Source: Vreelandella maris (GTDB lineage: Bacteria > Pseudomonadota > Gammaproteobacteria > Pseudomonadales > Halomonadaceae). Taken from it: a stretch of 64,000 nt of DNA. Numbering within the stretch: position 1 is the first letter of the stretch; the number at the start of each line of letters is the position of its first letter. The notes beneath the pieces are model-generated. The model saw only the letters and a program-made list of their open reading frames with translations. It did not search any database and was not told the origin of the DNA. The position numbers and the translations under genes were made by a program. This document shows, in pieces, positions 46,745 to 57,802 of the stretch. The stretch is taken from NCBI RefSeq assembly GCF_013371085.1, contig NZ_JABWCV010000001.1:124001-188000 (forward strand), written 5' to 3'.

Positions 46745-47683
46745 CTAAACGCTATTGAGTGTTAACGCACTGCGTTGATCAGTTGCCAACTCCCGCTTGA
46801 GCCACTCCGCCAGTGGCTCGCTGCGGCGGGGTTGAGTGAGAACGTTGGTTTGGCCGGGTAACCACAGGCACAGACGCGCAGGGGTTTGGATACTTCCCCA
46901 GGGGGCCAACAGCCTGCCACTCTTCAGGTCGTCTTCTACCAACAACTTGGGGGCGATCGCCACGCCCAAGCCCGCCACTGCCGCTTCCATCAAGTAGTAA
47001 AGGTGATCGAACCCCTGGCCTTTGCTTAGCGCCGTTTCAAGCTGTGCCAGTTCTAGCCCTTTGGCAGTGGCCCACTGCGGCCACGCCTGGGGGCGGGAAG
47101 ATGTATACAAGAGCTTATTGGCAAACAGCGATTCGGGCTTGGTCGCATCGCACTGGGCCGCCAGCTGTGGGCTTGCCACCGCACATATCTGCTCCGCCAT
47201 CAACTCGAATACCTCAACACCTGTGGGCCAGGGCGGCTCGGCAAATGCCAGGGTGGCGCTGGCATCCGTTTGCGTACCCGGCTGTTCGCTTTCGCTCACC
47301 ACGACTTTTAGCTTGAGCTCAGGCAACTCGCGGTGCAAGCGATCCAGGCGGGGAATCAACCAGCGTGCTAGCAGGCTGCCAGGGCAGGCGAGAGTGAAGG
47401 GGGCTTCTTCCACATCACGTTTGAGCGCTGCGCAACTATCCTTGAGACGGTCGAACGCCTCTCCCACACCGATTTGCAGCTTTTCGCCATGTGGCGTAAG
47501 CGCAATACCTCGGCCCGCTTTGGCAAAAAGCGCGATACCAAAATGATCATCCAGGCTTTTTAACTGGCGGCTGACCGCGCCGTGAGTCACGTTAAGCTCA
47601 TCGGCAGCGGCGGTCACGCTACCCAAACGGGCGGTGGCTTCAAAGGCGCGCAGGGCGCTAAGCGGGGGCATGCTGTGTTGCAT
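46745..47683 (-). CDS. trpI: LysR-family regulator, TrpI-like
   Basis: This 312-residue LysR regulator starts at the ATG at 47683 (AGGA seven bases upstream). The N-terminal winged helix-turn-helix (LRAFEATARLGSVTAAADELNVTHGAVSRQLKSL) is of the GcvA/TrpI type. It lies divergent to trpBA with 129 bases between the starts, the arrangement of TrpI and trpBA in pseudomonads, where the regulator activates trpBA in response to indoleglycerol phosphate. The role is inferred from that context. Confidence 0.85.
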   Translation of the reverse strand: MQHSMPPLSALRAFEATARLGSVTAAADELNVTHGAVSRQLKSLDDHFGIALFAKAGRGIALTPHGEKLQIGVGEAFDRLKDSCAALKRDVEEAPFTLACPGSLLARWLIPRLDRLHRELPELKLKVVVSESEQPGTQTDASATLAFAEPPWPTGVEVFELMAEQICAVASPQLAAQCDATKPESLFANKLLYTSSRPQAWPQWATAKGLELAQLETALSKGQGFDHLYYLMEAAVAGLGVAIAPKLLVEDDLKSGRLLAPWGSIQTPARLCLWLPGQTNVLTQPRRSEPLAEWLKRELATDQRSALTLNSV

Positions 47684-47812
47684 GGAGTATCCTGCTGACA
47701 GTTGACTTAATCTCACATGTTGCTGACATCTTATCGATTTTTATCACCGCCTGCCTGCGCTATCTTCATCACAATCTTAAATTGCTCCGCTCAATCGCAT
47801 TCAGAGGTCGTG

Positions 47813-49042
47813 ATGAATAAACCAATGGATTTATCTTCAAGCTTGCCGGATGCCAACGGCCTATTTGGCAGCTTCGGTGGCCGCTTTGTCGCCGAAACCC
47901 TAATGCCGCTAATTCTAGAGCTGCAAGACGAATACACCATTGCCAAGAGCGACCCCGAATTCCAGCGCCAATTGGCCTATTTTCAGGGTGATTATGTGGG
48001 GCGACCCAGCCCGCTCTACTTTGCCGAGCGGCTGACCGAGCACTTCGGCGGTGCGAGTATTTATCTCAAACGCGAAGAGCTCAACCACACTGGCGCGCAC
48101 AAGATTAATAACTGCATTGGTCAGGTGTTGTTGGCCAAGCAGATGGGTAAAAAACGCATCATCGCGGAAACCGGCGCAGGCATGCACGGCGTTGCCACCG
48201 CTACCGTGGCGGCGCGCTTTGGTTTGCCTTGTGTCATCTACATGGGCGCCACCGACATAGAGCGTCAGCAACCCAACGTATTCCGCATGAAGCTGCTGGG
48301 CGCGGAAGTGATTCCCGTTACCTCGGGCACCGGTACGCTAAAAGATGCCATGAACGAAGCGCTGCGTGACTGGGTAACGAATGTCGACGACACTTTTTAC
48401 ATCATTGGCACCGTGGCGGGACCACACCCGTACCCGGCCATGGTGCGCGATTTCCAGGCCGTGATCGGCCATGAAACCCGCGCCCAAATGCTGGAAAAGA
48501 AAGGTCGCCTGCCAGATTCGCTGGTGGCCTGCATTGGTGGCGGTTCAAACGCCTTGGGGCTGTTTCACCCCTTCCTGAATGACCTCGACGTGAAGATGAT
48601 TGGCGTAGAAGCGGGTGGCAAGGGCGTGAAAAGCGGCCTGCATGCAGCCAGCCTGAACGGCGGCACGCCAGGTGTACTGCACGGCAATCGCACCTACTTG
48701 CTGCAAAACGAAGATGGCCAGATTATCGATGCCCATTCGATTTCCGCAGGGCTGGATTACCCCGGCATTGGGCCAGAGCACGCCTGGTTGCACGAGCAGG
48801 GGCGGGTCGAGTACGTCTCTGCCACCGACGACGAAGCGCTGGAAGCGTTCCAGGTTTGCTGTCAACAGGAAGGCATCATCCCCGCTCTGGAGACCGCTCA
48901 CGCTTTAGCCGAAGTCGCCAAGCGTGCGCCTACGCTGCCACGCGAGCACTTAATGGTGGTCAACCTTAGCGGGCGTGGTGACAAGGACATGATGAGCGTA
49001 GCCCATCACCTGGGTGAAAAATTCGGGGTTAAACAGCTATGA
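47813..49042 (+). CDS. trpB: Tryptophan synthase beta chain
   Basis: TrpB joins indole with serine, using pyridoxal phosphate, to make tryptophan. The 409-residue protein has the PLP lysine in HTGAHKINN, the phosphate-binding GGGSNA, and the catalytic Glu in AETGAGMHG. The ATG at 47813 has AGAGGTCG upstream; a longer frame to 47717 crosses the divergent promoter region and was rejected. It overlaps trpA by four bases (ATGA). Confidence 0.97.
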   Translation: MNKPMDLSSSLPDANGLFGSFGGRFVAETLMPLILELQDEYTIAKSDPEFQRQLAYFQGDYVGRPSPLYFAERLTEHFGGASIYLKREELNHTGAHKINNCIGQVLLAKQMGKKRIIAETGAGMHGVATATVAARFGLPCVIYMGATDIERQQPNVFRMKLLGAEVIPVTSGTGTLKDAMNEALRDWVTNVDDTFYIIGTVAGPHPYPAMVRDFQAVIGHETRAQMLEKKGRLPDSLVACIGGGSNALGLFHPFLNDLDVKMIGVEAGGKGVKSGLHAASLNGGTPGVLHGNRTYLLQNEDGQIIDAHSISAGLDYPGIGPEHAWLHEQGRVEYVSATDDEALEAFQVCCQQEGIIPALETAHALAEVAKRAPTLPREHLMVVNLSGRGDKDMMSVAHHLGEKFGVKQL

Positions 49043-49902
49043 GCGCGACTCAGGAGAACGTCATGACCCATAAATCACGTCTTGAAAACTGCTTTGCTGC
49101 GCTCAAGCAGCAAAACCGCCCAGCGCTGGTGAGTTACCTCACCGCTGGCGATCCGGACGCCGACACCTCCCGCCGCCTGTTGCATGGGCTTCCAAAAGCG
49201 GGGGTGGATATCATCGAGCTCGGTATGCCATTCAGCGACCCCATGGCCGATGGCCCTGCTATCCAGAAAGCCGCGCTGCGTGCCTTGAACAACGGCCAGA
49301 CCCAAGCCAAAACGCTGGAAATGGTGCGCCGCTTCCGTGCAGAAGACAGCACCACGCCCATTGTGCTGATGGGCTACTACAACCCCATTTTCTGCTACGG
49401 CGTCGAGCGCTTCTTGACCGATGCTGCCAAGGCCGGGGTCGATGGCCTGATCGTGGTAGACCTGCCGCCCGAGCACGATGAGGAACTCTGCACGCCAGCG
49501 GCCCAGCACGGCATTGATTTTATTCGCCTAGCCACGCCGACCACCGATGCCAAGCGACTGCCCAAAGTGCTGGCCAATGCCTCGGGGTTTATCTACTACG
49601 TTTCCGTGGCCGGTGTCACTGGTGGAAGTGCACCCACGCCAGAACGGCTGGAAGGCGCAGTAAATCAACTGCGCGAACACACCGAGCTACCCATTGCCGT
49701 GGGCTTTGGTATTCGTACCGCCGAGCAGGCCGCCACCATTGGCCGCTTCAGCGATGCGGTCGTCGTTGGCTCTGCGCTCGTCGATTGTATCGAAAATGCC
49801 AACACGCCTGATGAAGCCATAGAGCGTGTGCATGGCCTGGTGAGTGAGTTGGCCGAAAGCGTCAGGGCGTGTAGGGAGGTGAGTGAAGAACACCAGTTTT
49901 AA
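49039..49902 (+). CDS. trpA: Tryptophan synthase alpha chain
   Basis: TrpA cleaves indoleglycerol phosphate to indole, which is channelled to TrpB. The 287-residue TIM barrel has the catalytic Glu in [16 protein letters not shown] and the Asp in [13 protein letters not shown], and ends with the phosphate-binding GFGIRTAEQ region. The start codon overlaps the trpB stop, so the two subunits are coupled. trpF is not adjacent, as in pseudomonads. Confidence 0.97.
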   Translation: MSATQENVMTHKSRLENCFAALKQQNRPALVSYLTAGDPDADTSRRLLHGLPKAGVDIIELGMPFSDPMADGPAIQKAALRALNNGQTQAKTLEMVRRFRAEDSTTPIVLMGYYNPIFCYGVERFLTDAAKAGVDGLIVVDLPPEHDEELCTPAAQHGIDFIRLATPTTDAKRLPKVLANASGFIYYVSVAGVTGGSAPTPERLEGAVNQLREHTELPIAVGFGIRTAEQAATIGRFSDAVVVGSALVDCIENANTPDEAIERVHGLVSELAESVRACREVSEEHQF

Positions 49903-50025
49903 CCCGGATGATGATAATCTCCCAGAGTCGCTGATGGGCGATGCTCGCACAGCGAGGCGCCGCCACCGGTTTCAGCCCAGCAATCCGCTGTCACCCTTCA
50001 AGATTCTATAAAACTGAGAGAAACA

Positions 50026-50346
50026 ATGGGAAAGCTCCTTTCACTAATCGTAATAGTAGCGCTTGGCTACACGGGTATTTACTTCTATTACGGCGTGGTC
50101 GTTGAGCGGGAAATCCAAGAACAGCTGGATGACCGTGGCCTCTCCGCTGTTAGCATTGATAACGTTGAGTATGATGTGCTGGCGCCCGTTAGCACCTCAG
50201 CAGATATAGCTGTCACCGTCACTTATCGCGGCTCGCAAGCAACGCTGGATTTGACAGTACAGGGCCACCCCCTGTTTTCTGATGAAGTCACGGTCGAATT
50301 TGATGGTCTACAAGCACTACGGCTGGGCATCAGCTTCGGGCAGTAA
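50026..50346 (+). CDS. Small membrane-anchored protein of unknown function
   Basis: This 106-residue protein has one N-terminal hydrophobic helix (about 4-20, LLSLIVIVALGYTGIYFYYG) and a beta-rich periplasmic tail containing alternating Val/Thr strands. GAGAG lies upstream of the ATG. No family was recognised. It could be an exported accessory protein. It is 124 bases after trpA and could be co-transcribed with it. Confidence 0.6.
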   Translation: MGKLLSLIVIVALGYTGIYFYYGVVVEREIQEQLDDRGLSAVSIDNVEYDVLAPVSTSADIAVTVTYRGSQATLDLTVQGHPLFSDEVTVEFDGLQALRLGISFGQ

Positions 50347-50454
50347 AATGCAATAGCCTGCTAAACTGCCGAGTGGCGTGGGCAAACTTGATGAGTGTTT
50401 AAATCAGCGCTGGAACGGCCATTCTGTTAGCTCGTGTAAACATAAGGACGTGAC

Positions 50455-51177
50455 ATGCCGCATCACATCACTAACCGAAAACGCAGTTATCGAACGTCGT
50501 TACCCAAAGATAGTTTTTTCTGGGAAGGCCTAAATGCTTCAGCCTATATCGCGGGTGCCGCTGCCTTTGTGATAGGCAGTGTCTTCTTCCTGCCAGCCTT
50601 TGAAAAATACATGGCGGCAGGGGCCGGGCTGTTCATTTTGGGCTCGTTATTCTATCTAGCGGTGGCGGCAAACGATTGCATAGAAATCATCAGTTATTAC
50701 CGCCGTCACCCCTCGCACGGCAAGAAGACCATGCTCGAGTTTATAATGTCGGCAGGGTATATCATCGGCAGTGTACTGTTCCTGATAGGCAGCGCCTTGT
50801 TTCTGCCCAGCGTGGGCTGGGAAAGAGGGGGCGCCTGGTGCTTTATCGTTGGCAGTGTTCTGTTTACGATTGGCGCGACGGTCAACGTGACGCAGATCAC
50901 TCAGGCGGGAACCTTAGTGGTCTTGCAGCTACTCAATGCTGTTGCCATCTCGTTTGTCATTGGCTCCATCCTGTTTTTGGCCGCCTCGATTCCTTATCTC
51001 TGGCCGAGCTATCAGACACCGCTTGCCCATGCACTGCACACCTATTTGGGTGCTCAGTTTATTTTCGCCAGCCTGCTGTTTCTCGCCGGAGGAGTCGTCA
51101 ACTTCTACAGAGCCTATCGGGCTCACCAAGACCATCAACAAAACCCAGACGTAAAGAACCAGTGCCTCACCGAATAA
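50455..51177 (+). CDS. YrhK-like membrane protein
   Basis: This 240-residue protein has an N-terminal region followed by about six membrane helices. The hydrophobic pattern repeats in tandem: AAFVIGSVFFLPAFEKY, AGYIIGSVLFLIGSALFLPS and ISFVIGSILFLAASIPYL share the G-S-x-x-F-L spacing of the YrhK domain. Function is unknown. AAGGACG precedes the ATG. The helices suggest a small sensor or transporter accessory. Confidence 0.78.
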   Translation: MPHHITNRKRSYRTSLPKDSFFWEGLNASAYIAGAAAFVIGSVFFLPAFEKYMAAGAGLFILGSLFYLAVAANDCIEIISYYRRHPSHGKKTMLEFIMSAGYIIGSVLFLIGSALFLPSVGWERGGAWCFIVGSVLFTIGATVNVTQITQAGTLVVLQLLNAVAISFVIGSILFLAASIPYLWPSYQTPLAHALHTYLGAQFIFASLLFLAGGVVNFYRAYRAHQDHQQNPDVKNQCLTE

Positions 51178-51312
51178 GGTTTATTGAACACCGGTTTTAA
51201 TGGCTAATCGTCAGTAGGGCAATGTAGCTTGCGAACAATCGCTAGCCCTCATCGCAGGCCGGGAAGCCAAGGGGGCGGTATAAACCACTCTCAAACCGCC
51301 CTCAAACTGTCC

Positions 51313-52086
51313 TCAAACAACCGGCACCGTACCCCCATCGATCACGTACTCCGTTCCCGTGATGGTGGCTGCCAGCGGTGATGCCAGAAACGCAATCAGG
51401 TTGGCCACTTCTGCAGGCTTCGAAGGGCGGCCAATCGGGATGCCGCCCAGCGAATTCATGATGATCTGCTTGCCGCCTGCGTAATCGGTGCCTGCGTCGT
51501 GGGCAATCCGCTCGGCCAGCGCAACGGCGGCTTCCGTCTCGATCCAGCCCGGCGACACCCGAACCACACGCACCCCTTTGGGCGACACTTCCTTGGACAA
51601 GCTCTTGCTATAGGTGGAGAGCGCCGCCTTGGCCGCCGCGTAAGCCGTAGTTGATTCGGGGAGGGGAAGTTCACGCTGAATGGAGGTCACGTGGATAATC
51701 ACTCCATCGCCCTGGGCTAGCATGCCGGGCAGCAGGGCGCGATCCAGCCGCAAAGCGGGAAACAGGTTGATGTCGAGCTCTCGCTGCCACTCTTCCTCCC
51801 CAAGGGCAGCGAACCCGCCGCCGGGCGCGGATGAACCACCCAGTACGTGAACGATAATATCGACGCCGCCCAAGCGATCGTTGACCGCATCGGTCACCGT
51901 GGCACAGCCTTCGGCTGTCGTCAGGTCAGCAGTTACAAACAGCTCATCGGGCAGGTCGGTGGGGCGAGTACGGGCGGTGGTTAGCACTTGCGCGCCTTCC
52001 TCTCGAAAGAGTGCCACCACGGCCGCACCAACCCCTTTGCTGCCGCCGGTGATCAATACGCGTCGCCCGTTCAAGTTCAGGTTCAT
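51313..52086 (-). CDS. Short-chain dehydrogenase/reductase
   Basis: This 257-residue classical SDR has the NAD(P) loop [10 protein letters not shown] at about 13-22 and the catalytic YAAAK (Tyr and Lys) after the serine of [12 protein letters not shown]. The C-terminal [20 protein letters not shown] is family-typical. It oxidises or reduces an alcohol or ketone; the substrate is unknown. Its start overlaps the stop of the NTF2-like gene (TAATG), so they form one operon divergent from an HxlR regulator. Confidence 0.9.
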   Translation of the reverse strand: MNLNLNGRRVLITGGSKGVGAAVVALFREEGAQVLTTARTRPTDLPDELFVTADLTTAEGCATVTDAVNDRLGGVDIIVHVLGGSSAPGGGFAALGEEEWQRELDINLFPALRLDRALLPGMLAQGDGVIIHVTSIQRELPLPESTTAYAAAKAALSTYSKSLSKEVSPKGVRVVRVSPGWIETEAAVALAERIAHDAGTDYAGGKQIIMNSLGGIPIGRPSKPAEVANLIAFLASPLAATITGTEYVIDGGTVPVV

Positions 52087-52412
52087 TAGTGGATCTCCAA
52101 TGACTGGATTTGCGACTCGGCAAGCTGGAAAGCATGGTCCAGTTGCACCGGGCTGCCGGGGAAGTTGCCGGTCACGGTGGCGGTAACCGCCATCTTATTG
52201 CCTTGGTGGGAAACACTGACTGGCTCGACGCGATACTCAATCTTCTCGCGGGTGGCGCGCATCCACGCTTGAATAGCGGTGTGCCCGCGGTGCGTCTCGC
52301 CTTCGTCGAACACACAGGCATCGTGGGTAAAGCATTGCGCAATATGGCTAACATCCGCCCCGTTGCTGATGCGGAAATAAGTGCTGATCGCGTCTGGCAG
52401 TGACAAACTCAT
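52086..52412 (-). CDS. NTF2-like (SnoaL-type) protein
   Basis: This 108-residue cone-fold protein has the pattern [24 protein letters not shown] typical of SnoaL-like domains, followed by an amphipathic strand region. It may bind a small ketone or aldehyde. It is upstream of, and coupled to, the SDR. The start at 52412 was preferred, with AGAG nine bases upstream; ATGs at 52421 and a longer frame are possible. Confidence 0.8.
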   Translation of the reverse strand: MSLSLPDAISTYFRISNGADVSHIAQCFTHDACVFDEGETHRGHTAIQAWMRATREKIEYRVEPVSVSHQGNKMAVTATVTGNFPGSPVQLDHAFQLAESQIQSLEIH

Positions 52413-52504
52413 GATGGTCATCTCTCGCAAGGGTTAATATGCGAGAATCTTCTGCCTAGACTGACGCGTTATCAAGAACGCACAAAAAGGTAAGTGGCTC
52501 ACCC

Positions 52505-52879
52505 ATGAGAAAGATTTATACGCCCGCTACCGCCGCAAGCGATGTGGAAAATGTATTAAAAATGCTGGAAGGGCGCTGGAAGCTCATTATTCTCTTTCAT
52601 CTCTTCGATGGAAAAGTGCAGCGCTACTCCGATTTCGAAAAACTCATCCCCGATATCTCCCAGAAAATGCTCGCCCAACAGCTGCGCCAACTGGAAGCGG
52701 ATGGCATCGTGGCCCGTAAAGTCTATCCCCAGGTGCCGCCGAAAGTGGAGTACCGCCTGACCGAATGGGGGCAAACGCTCTGCCCGGCGCTGGATGCTTT
52801 GCTGAAATGGGCCGAGCAAAAGGATCACTTCCAACAGCCAGCCGAACAGAACGATCAAGACACCGCCGCCACCCAATGA
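52505..52879 (+). CDS. HxlR-family transcriptional regulator
   Basis: This 124-residue winged-helix protein has the HxlR pattern MLEGRWKLIILFHL at 18-31 and SQKMLAQQLRQLEADGIVARK for the recognition helix region. HxlR proteins respond to aldehydes or electrophiles and control nearby oxidoreductase genes. It is divergent from the NTF2/SDR operon with a 92-base gap, so it is likely its regulator. A short GNAT remnant follows. Confidence 0.85.
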   Translation: MRKIYTPATAASDVENVLKMLEGRWKLIILFHLFDGKVQRYSDFEKLIPDISQKMLAQQLRQLEADGIVARKVYPQVPPKVEYRLTEWGQTLCPALDALLKWAEQKDHFQQPAEQNDQDTAATQ

Positions 52880-52889
52880 GAGCCGCCTA

Positions 52890-52982
52890 ATGCACTACCG
52901 CACCATGACCATCAACGACTATGACGCCGCCATTGCCCTATGGAGCGAAAGTGAAGGCGTGCGGCTGCGCGATGCCGATTAA
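52890..52982 (+). pseudogene. GNAT acetyltransferase N-terminal remnant
   Basis: A 30-codon frame starting eleven bases after the HxlR stop reads MHYRTMTINDYDAAIALWSE and ends SEGVRLRDAD before TAA. That is the standard first 30 residues of a GNAT acetyltransferase, which would normally continue for about 120 more with an acetyl-CoA loop. No continuation was found in any frame up to ptxE at 53075. It is probably a gene cut off by the event that placed the ptx operon here. Confidence 0.65.
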
Positions 52983-53074
52983 CGCTTCAGTGAAGCTTGC
53001 GGGGGTTGGTCTCAATGGCACCTATTCTTAGCCACCCACACGCCTTCCCTGGCTCTAAAGATGTCACTCAATTT

Positions 53075-53935
53075 TCACTGACATATATGGCTGACGAAAG
53101 TGGAAACTGGAGGTTGCCGCGCAAGCGTCTCAGGGCAAATGACCATCAGTTTTTTTGCCAATGCGGCATCACTGACCGGGATGGCACACAAGGTGCCCGC
53201 TTGAATCTCCTCTTCGATGCAAGCTGCCAGCACCAGTGATACGCCAAGGCCAGCTTTGACAGCCTGTTTAACCGCTTCGGTACTGCCCAGTTGCATTGAA
53301 ACCTTCGGAAACGGCCCTCTTTCGCCGAAGAAATTTGCCAGCAACCGGCCAGTACCTGTTCCGGGTTCACCACCAAGCAAGCTCATTCCGGCAAGGGTTT
53401 CCCGGTCTATTTCATGCCAGCCCGCATAGGGGTGATCTGGTCGGGTAATTAAAACCACGGGTTCCTGTCGCCAATCCATTGCCTGGAAGCCAGGTTTTGG
53501 GTTCCACCACTCCATCACCGCAATATCCAGCTCGCCGCTGGTCAATTGTCTGGCAATGTTTGGATTGTTATCAATCACAAGGTCCAGCTCAGGTACCGCC
53601 GGAATGTTCTTGAACGTGCTCACGTAGGGCTGGAGCATGTAAATACCGATGTTGGAACTTGCCCCTACGCGTAAACGCGTACCGCTAACGACTTCTCGGG
53701 CACGCTCGTCCAGTTGCAACATACTAAGCGCTAGAGGCATAAGTGCCAGGGCTGCTTTGGTGGGCTCGCATCCCGTTTTACTGCGGCGTATCAACAGGGC
53801 ACCTAGCTGCTCTTCGAGCTTTTGAATGTGCTGTGAAAGCGTGGGTTGTGCGATACCGAGAGCTTGGGCGGCGGCCTGAAAACGTCGGTGCTGAACCAGT
53901 GTGGTAAAACTTTTCAGCCAGACCAAGTTCAGCAT
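53075..53935 (-). CDS. ptxE: LysR-family regulator PtxE
   Basis: This 286-residue LysR regulator has the N-terminal helix-turn-helix [30 protein letters not shown] and an effector domain. In P. stutzeri ptxE is the last gene of the phosphite operon, and the identification here rests mainly on that position: its start overlaps the ptxD stop by seven bases. The effector ligand is unknown; phosphite or a downstream signal is the obvious candidate. Confidence 0.8.
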   Translation of the reverse strand: MLNLVWLKSFTTLVQHRRFQAAAQALGIAQPTLSQHIQKLEEQLGALLIRRSKTGCEPTKAALALMPLALSMLQLDERAREVVSGTRLRVGASSNIGIYMLQPYVSTFKNIPAVPELDLVIDNNPNIARQLTSGELDIAVMEWWNPKPGFQAMDWRQEPVVLITRPDHPYAGWHEIDRETLAGMSLLGGEPGTGTGRLLANFFGERGPFPKVSMQLGSTEAVKQAVKAGLGVSLVLAACIEEEIQAGTLCAIPVSDAALAKKLMVICPETLARQPPVSTFVSHICQ

Positions 53936-54939
53936 GGAGTTGTCTCAGTGATAGTGGGCGAATTAGCCGCATCCTGAGGGCGTTCTCCTTGTAACGCTTG
54001 CAGAATGTTGTCGGCAGCACGCTGTTCAATCATCAGGCGCACATCCTGGACGGCAGAGCCAATGTGTGCCGTGAATAGCGTGTTGGGATGGGCTCGCAAA
54101 GTGGGGCAAATCTCTTGCGGACGATCCTCTCGAGCCCAATCTTCCATTTCAAAAACATCCGCTGCGTAGCCGCCCAACTGCCCAGACTCCAATGCTTCCA
54201 AAACGGCAGCTTCCTGCACTACAGAACCCCGGCATGGGTTGATCAAATAGGCGCCTGGTTTCATCAGGGCCAAGCGCGCAGCGTTCATGGTATGCAGGGT
54301 TTGTTTATTGAGCGGCAGGGCCAAAATGACAATGTCGGCTTGCCCGAGCAGCTCTTCAAGCGACTTGCGCGCCACGCCGAGCGTTTCCTCCTCAGCAGCG
54401 GGCAAGGCATCTGGCTGAGAATACAGTAAGGTGGCCCCCCAGCCGTTGAGCCGTGTTGCCACAGCCTTGCCGATGGGGCCCATGCCGACGATACCCACGG
54501 TGGCGTCTGCAATCCCAAGCCCATAGAACATTGGCTGCCACCCCCTGAACTGGCCAGAACGAACATACTCGTCGGCTGCCCGAACATGTCGGATTAGGCT
54601 AATGGTTAGCCCTATGGTGAGTTCAGCCGTTGGCACTGTCAGCAAATCCGGTACGAAGGTCAGCCAAACGCCATGACGCGTACAGGCCTCCACATCGAAA
54701 TTATCGTATCCCTTCAGCGCGGCGCCAATAACTTTCAGCTTGGGGCAGCCAGCTAGAAATTCCTCGCTGACCCGATCCGGCATAAACACCATCATGCCAT
54801 CTGCGGTTGCCGCGCGGGCCTTTACCTCGGCGGCGGGCAAGGTAGTGTCTGACTGGTTGGTGATTAATTCACAGCTCTGTTCCAGCCTTTCCAGCACACT
54901 GTTATGTACCCGGTGGGTAATGAAAACCCTTGGTTTCAT
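53929..54939 (-). CDS. ptxD: Phosphite dehydrogenase PtxD
   Basis: PtxD is a 2-hydroxyacid dehydrogenase-fold enzyme that oxidises phosphite to phosphate with NAD+. The 336 residues align almost without gaps to P. stutzeri PtxD from memory ([50 protein letters not shown]). Lys76, Arg237, Glu266 and His292 are all at the same numbers as the catalytic residues there. The nucleotide loop GMGPIG is at 152-157. The two cofactor-selecting residues, Glu175-Ala176 in P. stutzeri, are Gln175-Pro176 here. It follows ptxC by nine bases and overlaps ptxE. Confidence 0.93.
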   Translation of the reverse strand: MKPRVFITHRVHNSVLERLEQSCELITNQSDTTLPAAEVKARAATADGMMVFMPDRVSEEFLAGCPKLKVIGAALKGYDNFDVEACTRHGVWLTFVPDLLTVPTAELTIGLTISLIRHVRAADEYVRSGQFRGWQPMFYGLGIADATVGIVGMGPIGKAVATRLNGWGATLLYSQPDALPAAEEETLGVARKSLEELLGQADIVILALPLNKQTLHTMNAARLALMKPGAYLINPCRGSVVQEAAVLEALESGQLGGYAADVFEMEDWAREDRPQEICPTLRAHPNTLFTAHIGSAVQDVRLMIEQRAADNILQALQGERPQDAANSPTITETTPC

Positions 54940-54948
54940 TTGATTTCC

Positions 54949-55779
54949 TTACTTGAATTTCTTACGAAGATGGCCGCTAAGGCTATCCACCATCGTCACC
55001 ATAACGAGTATGACAATCAGGATGGCGCTGACTTCCTGGTACTGCATGACACGTAAAGAGCCCATTAGCTCGAAGCCGATCCCGCCAGCCCCCACCATGC
55101 CCATCACCGTAGAGGCGCGAAAATTGTATTCCCAGCGATAGATGGAGACATCGGCAAACTGCGGAAGAACCTGCGGCAGCACCGCGTGCCAGTGAACCTG
55201 TAATCGAGTCGCGCCAGCGGCATTGGCGGCTTCCACTGGGTCTGGGTCGACATGCTCAATCGCTTCGGCAAAGAATTTACCCACCATCCCGATGGAATGA
55301 AGGCCGAGCGCTAGCACGCCCGGCAAGGCGCCAAAACCCACTGCAGCAACGAAGATAATGCCCATAATCAACTCGGGCACCGAGCGCAGAGCATTTAGCA
55401 ACGTGCGGGTTACGTGGAAGACCACGGGATGGGGCGAGGTATTGCGAGCAGCCAGGAACGCCAGGGGCACGGAAGCGATGACCGCTATTGCCGTGCCAGC
55501 AATGCTCATGGCGAGCGTATCGACCAACGGAGACATCCAATCCCTGGCATTGGTGAAATCGGGAGGTAGCGATTCACCCAGCAGGGTGGCGATGGCAGGA
55601 ACCCCGTTGGCTAGGGTGCGAAAATCCAGCAAGTCCACGTACCAACTAGCCAGGAGAACCACTGCCAGTAACGAGCCCACTTGGAAGAGCTTACTCCGCC
55701 AGCCGCGCGCATGTTCGGCCAGCACCGCGTCAGGAGAAAATGAAGAAAGGGCCGGCGGATCCGTTTTAGTCTGATTCAT
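54949..55779 (-). CDS. ptxC: Phosphite ABC transporter permease PtxC
   Basis: This 276-residue inner-membrane permease of the PhnE/PtxC type has about six helices. The coupling-loop stretch EAANAAGATRLQVHWHAVLPQ is the ABC permease EAA motif contacting the PtxA ATPase. It follows ptxB by nine bases on the minus strand. Assignment to phosphite rather than phosphonate depends on its place between ptxB and ptxD. Confidence 0.9.
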   Translation of the reverse strand: MNQTKTDPPALSSFSPDAVLAEHARGWRSKLFQVGSLLAVVLLASWYVDLLDFRTLANGVPAIATLLGESLPPDFTNARDWMSPLVDTLAMSIAGTAIAVIASVPLAFLAARNTSPHPVVFHVTRTLLNALRSVPELIMGIIFVAAVGFGALPGVLALGLHSIGMVGKFFAEAIEHVDPDPVEAANAAGATRLQVHWHAVLPQVLPQFADVSIYRWEYNFRASTVMGMVGAGGIGFELMGSLRVMQYQEVSAILIVILVMVTMVDSLSGHLRKKFK

Positions 55780-55788
55780 AACGCCCCC

Positions 55789-57500
<1,712 letters not shown>

Positions 57501-57533
57501 TGGATCACCTTCTGCAATGTATGAGATCACTTG

Positions 57534-57548
57534 ATTGTGACTCACAAT
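57534..57548. promoter_or_regulatory. Perfect 15-bp palindrome upstream of ptxA
   Basis: ATTGTGA-C-TCACAAT is a perfect dyad 34 bases before the ptxA ATG. It contains a T-N11-A core inside an inverted repeat, the usual shape of a LysR-type binding site, so PtxE is the first candidate. The TGTGA/TCACA half-sites recall Crp, but Crp needs a six-base spacer and this has one. Confidence 0.5.
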
Positions 57549-57589
57549 GCAACGTTAGCGCTCCTAGGTGACAAAGCTGTGTCATGCAG

Positions 57590-57607
57590 ATGATAAGTTA
57601 ATGACCA
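57590..57607 (-). promoter_or_regulatory. Pho-box-like direct repeat upstream of ptxA
   Basis: On the minus strand the sequence reads TGGTCAT-TAAC-TTATCAT, two 7-base half-sites with a 4-base A/T-rich spacer, as in PhoB boxes (consensus CTGTCAT). Each half matches five of seven bases. It lies 90 bases before the ptxA ATG. No clear -10 follows. Confidence 0.3.
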
Positions 57608-57802
57608 TCAAAGGGGGCGGGCAGCATGTAATGACATAAGAAATTGGCGCTTTATAAGTTAATAAAATTTAATGTTTCTGTGCGCGTGCCGATAATGCAT
57701 TTTGCTTGGTATCAAGATGTGTTGGGTCTAAACGCTTGAAGTTACCGAGGTGGCTTCCACCTGCCCAATGCAACGCGCTGCGGGCTTTCACGAGATCCCC
57801 CC

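Larger units (their letters stand above)
57501..57802. other. Divergent regulatory region of ptxA and the chemoreceptor
   Basis: About 300 bases with no gene separate ptxA (-) from the MCP (+). They contain the 15-bp dyad at 57534-57548 and a Pho-box-like repeat at 57590-57607, listed separately; the half nearer the MCP is AT-rich and otherwise featureless. Confidence 0.6.
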
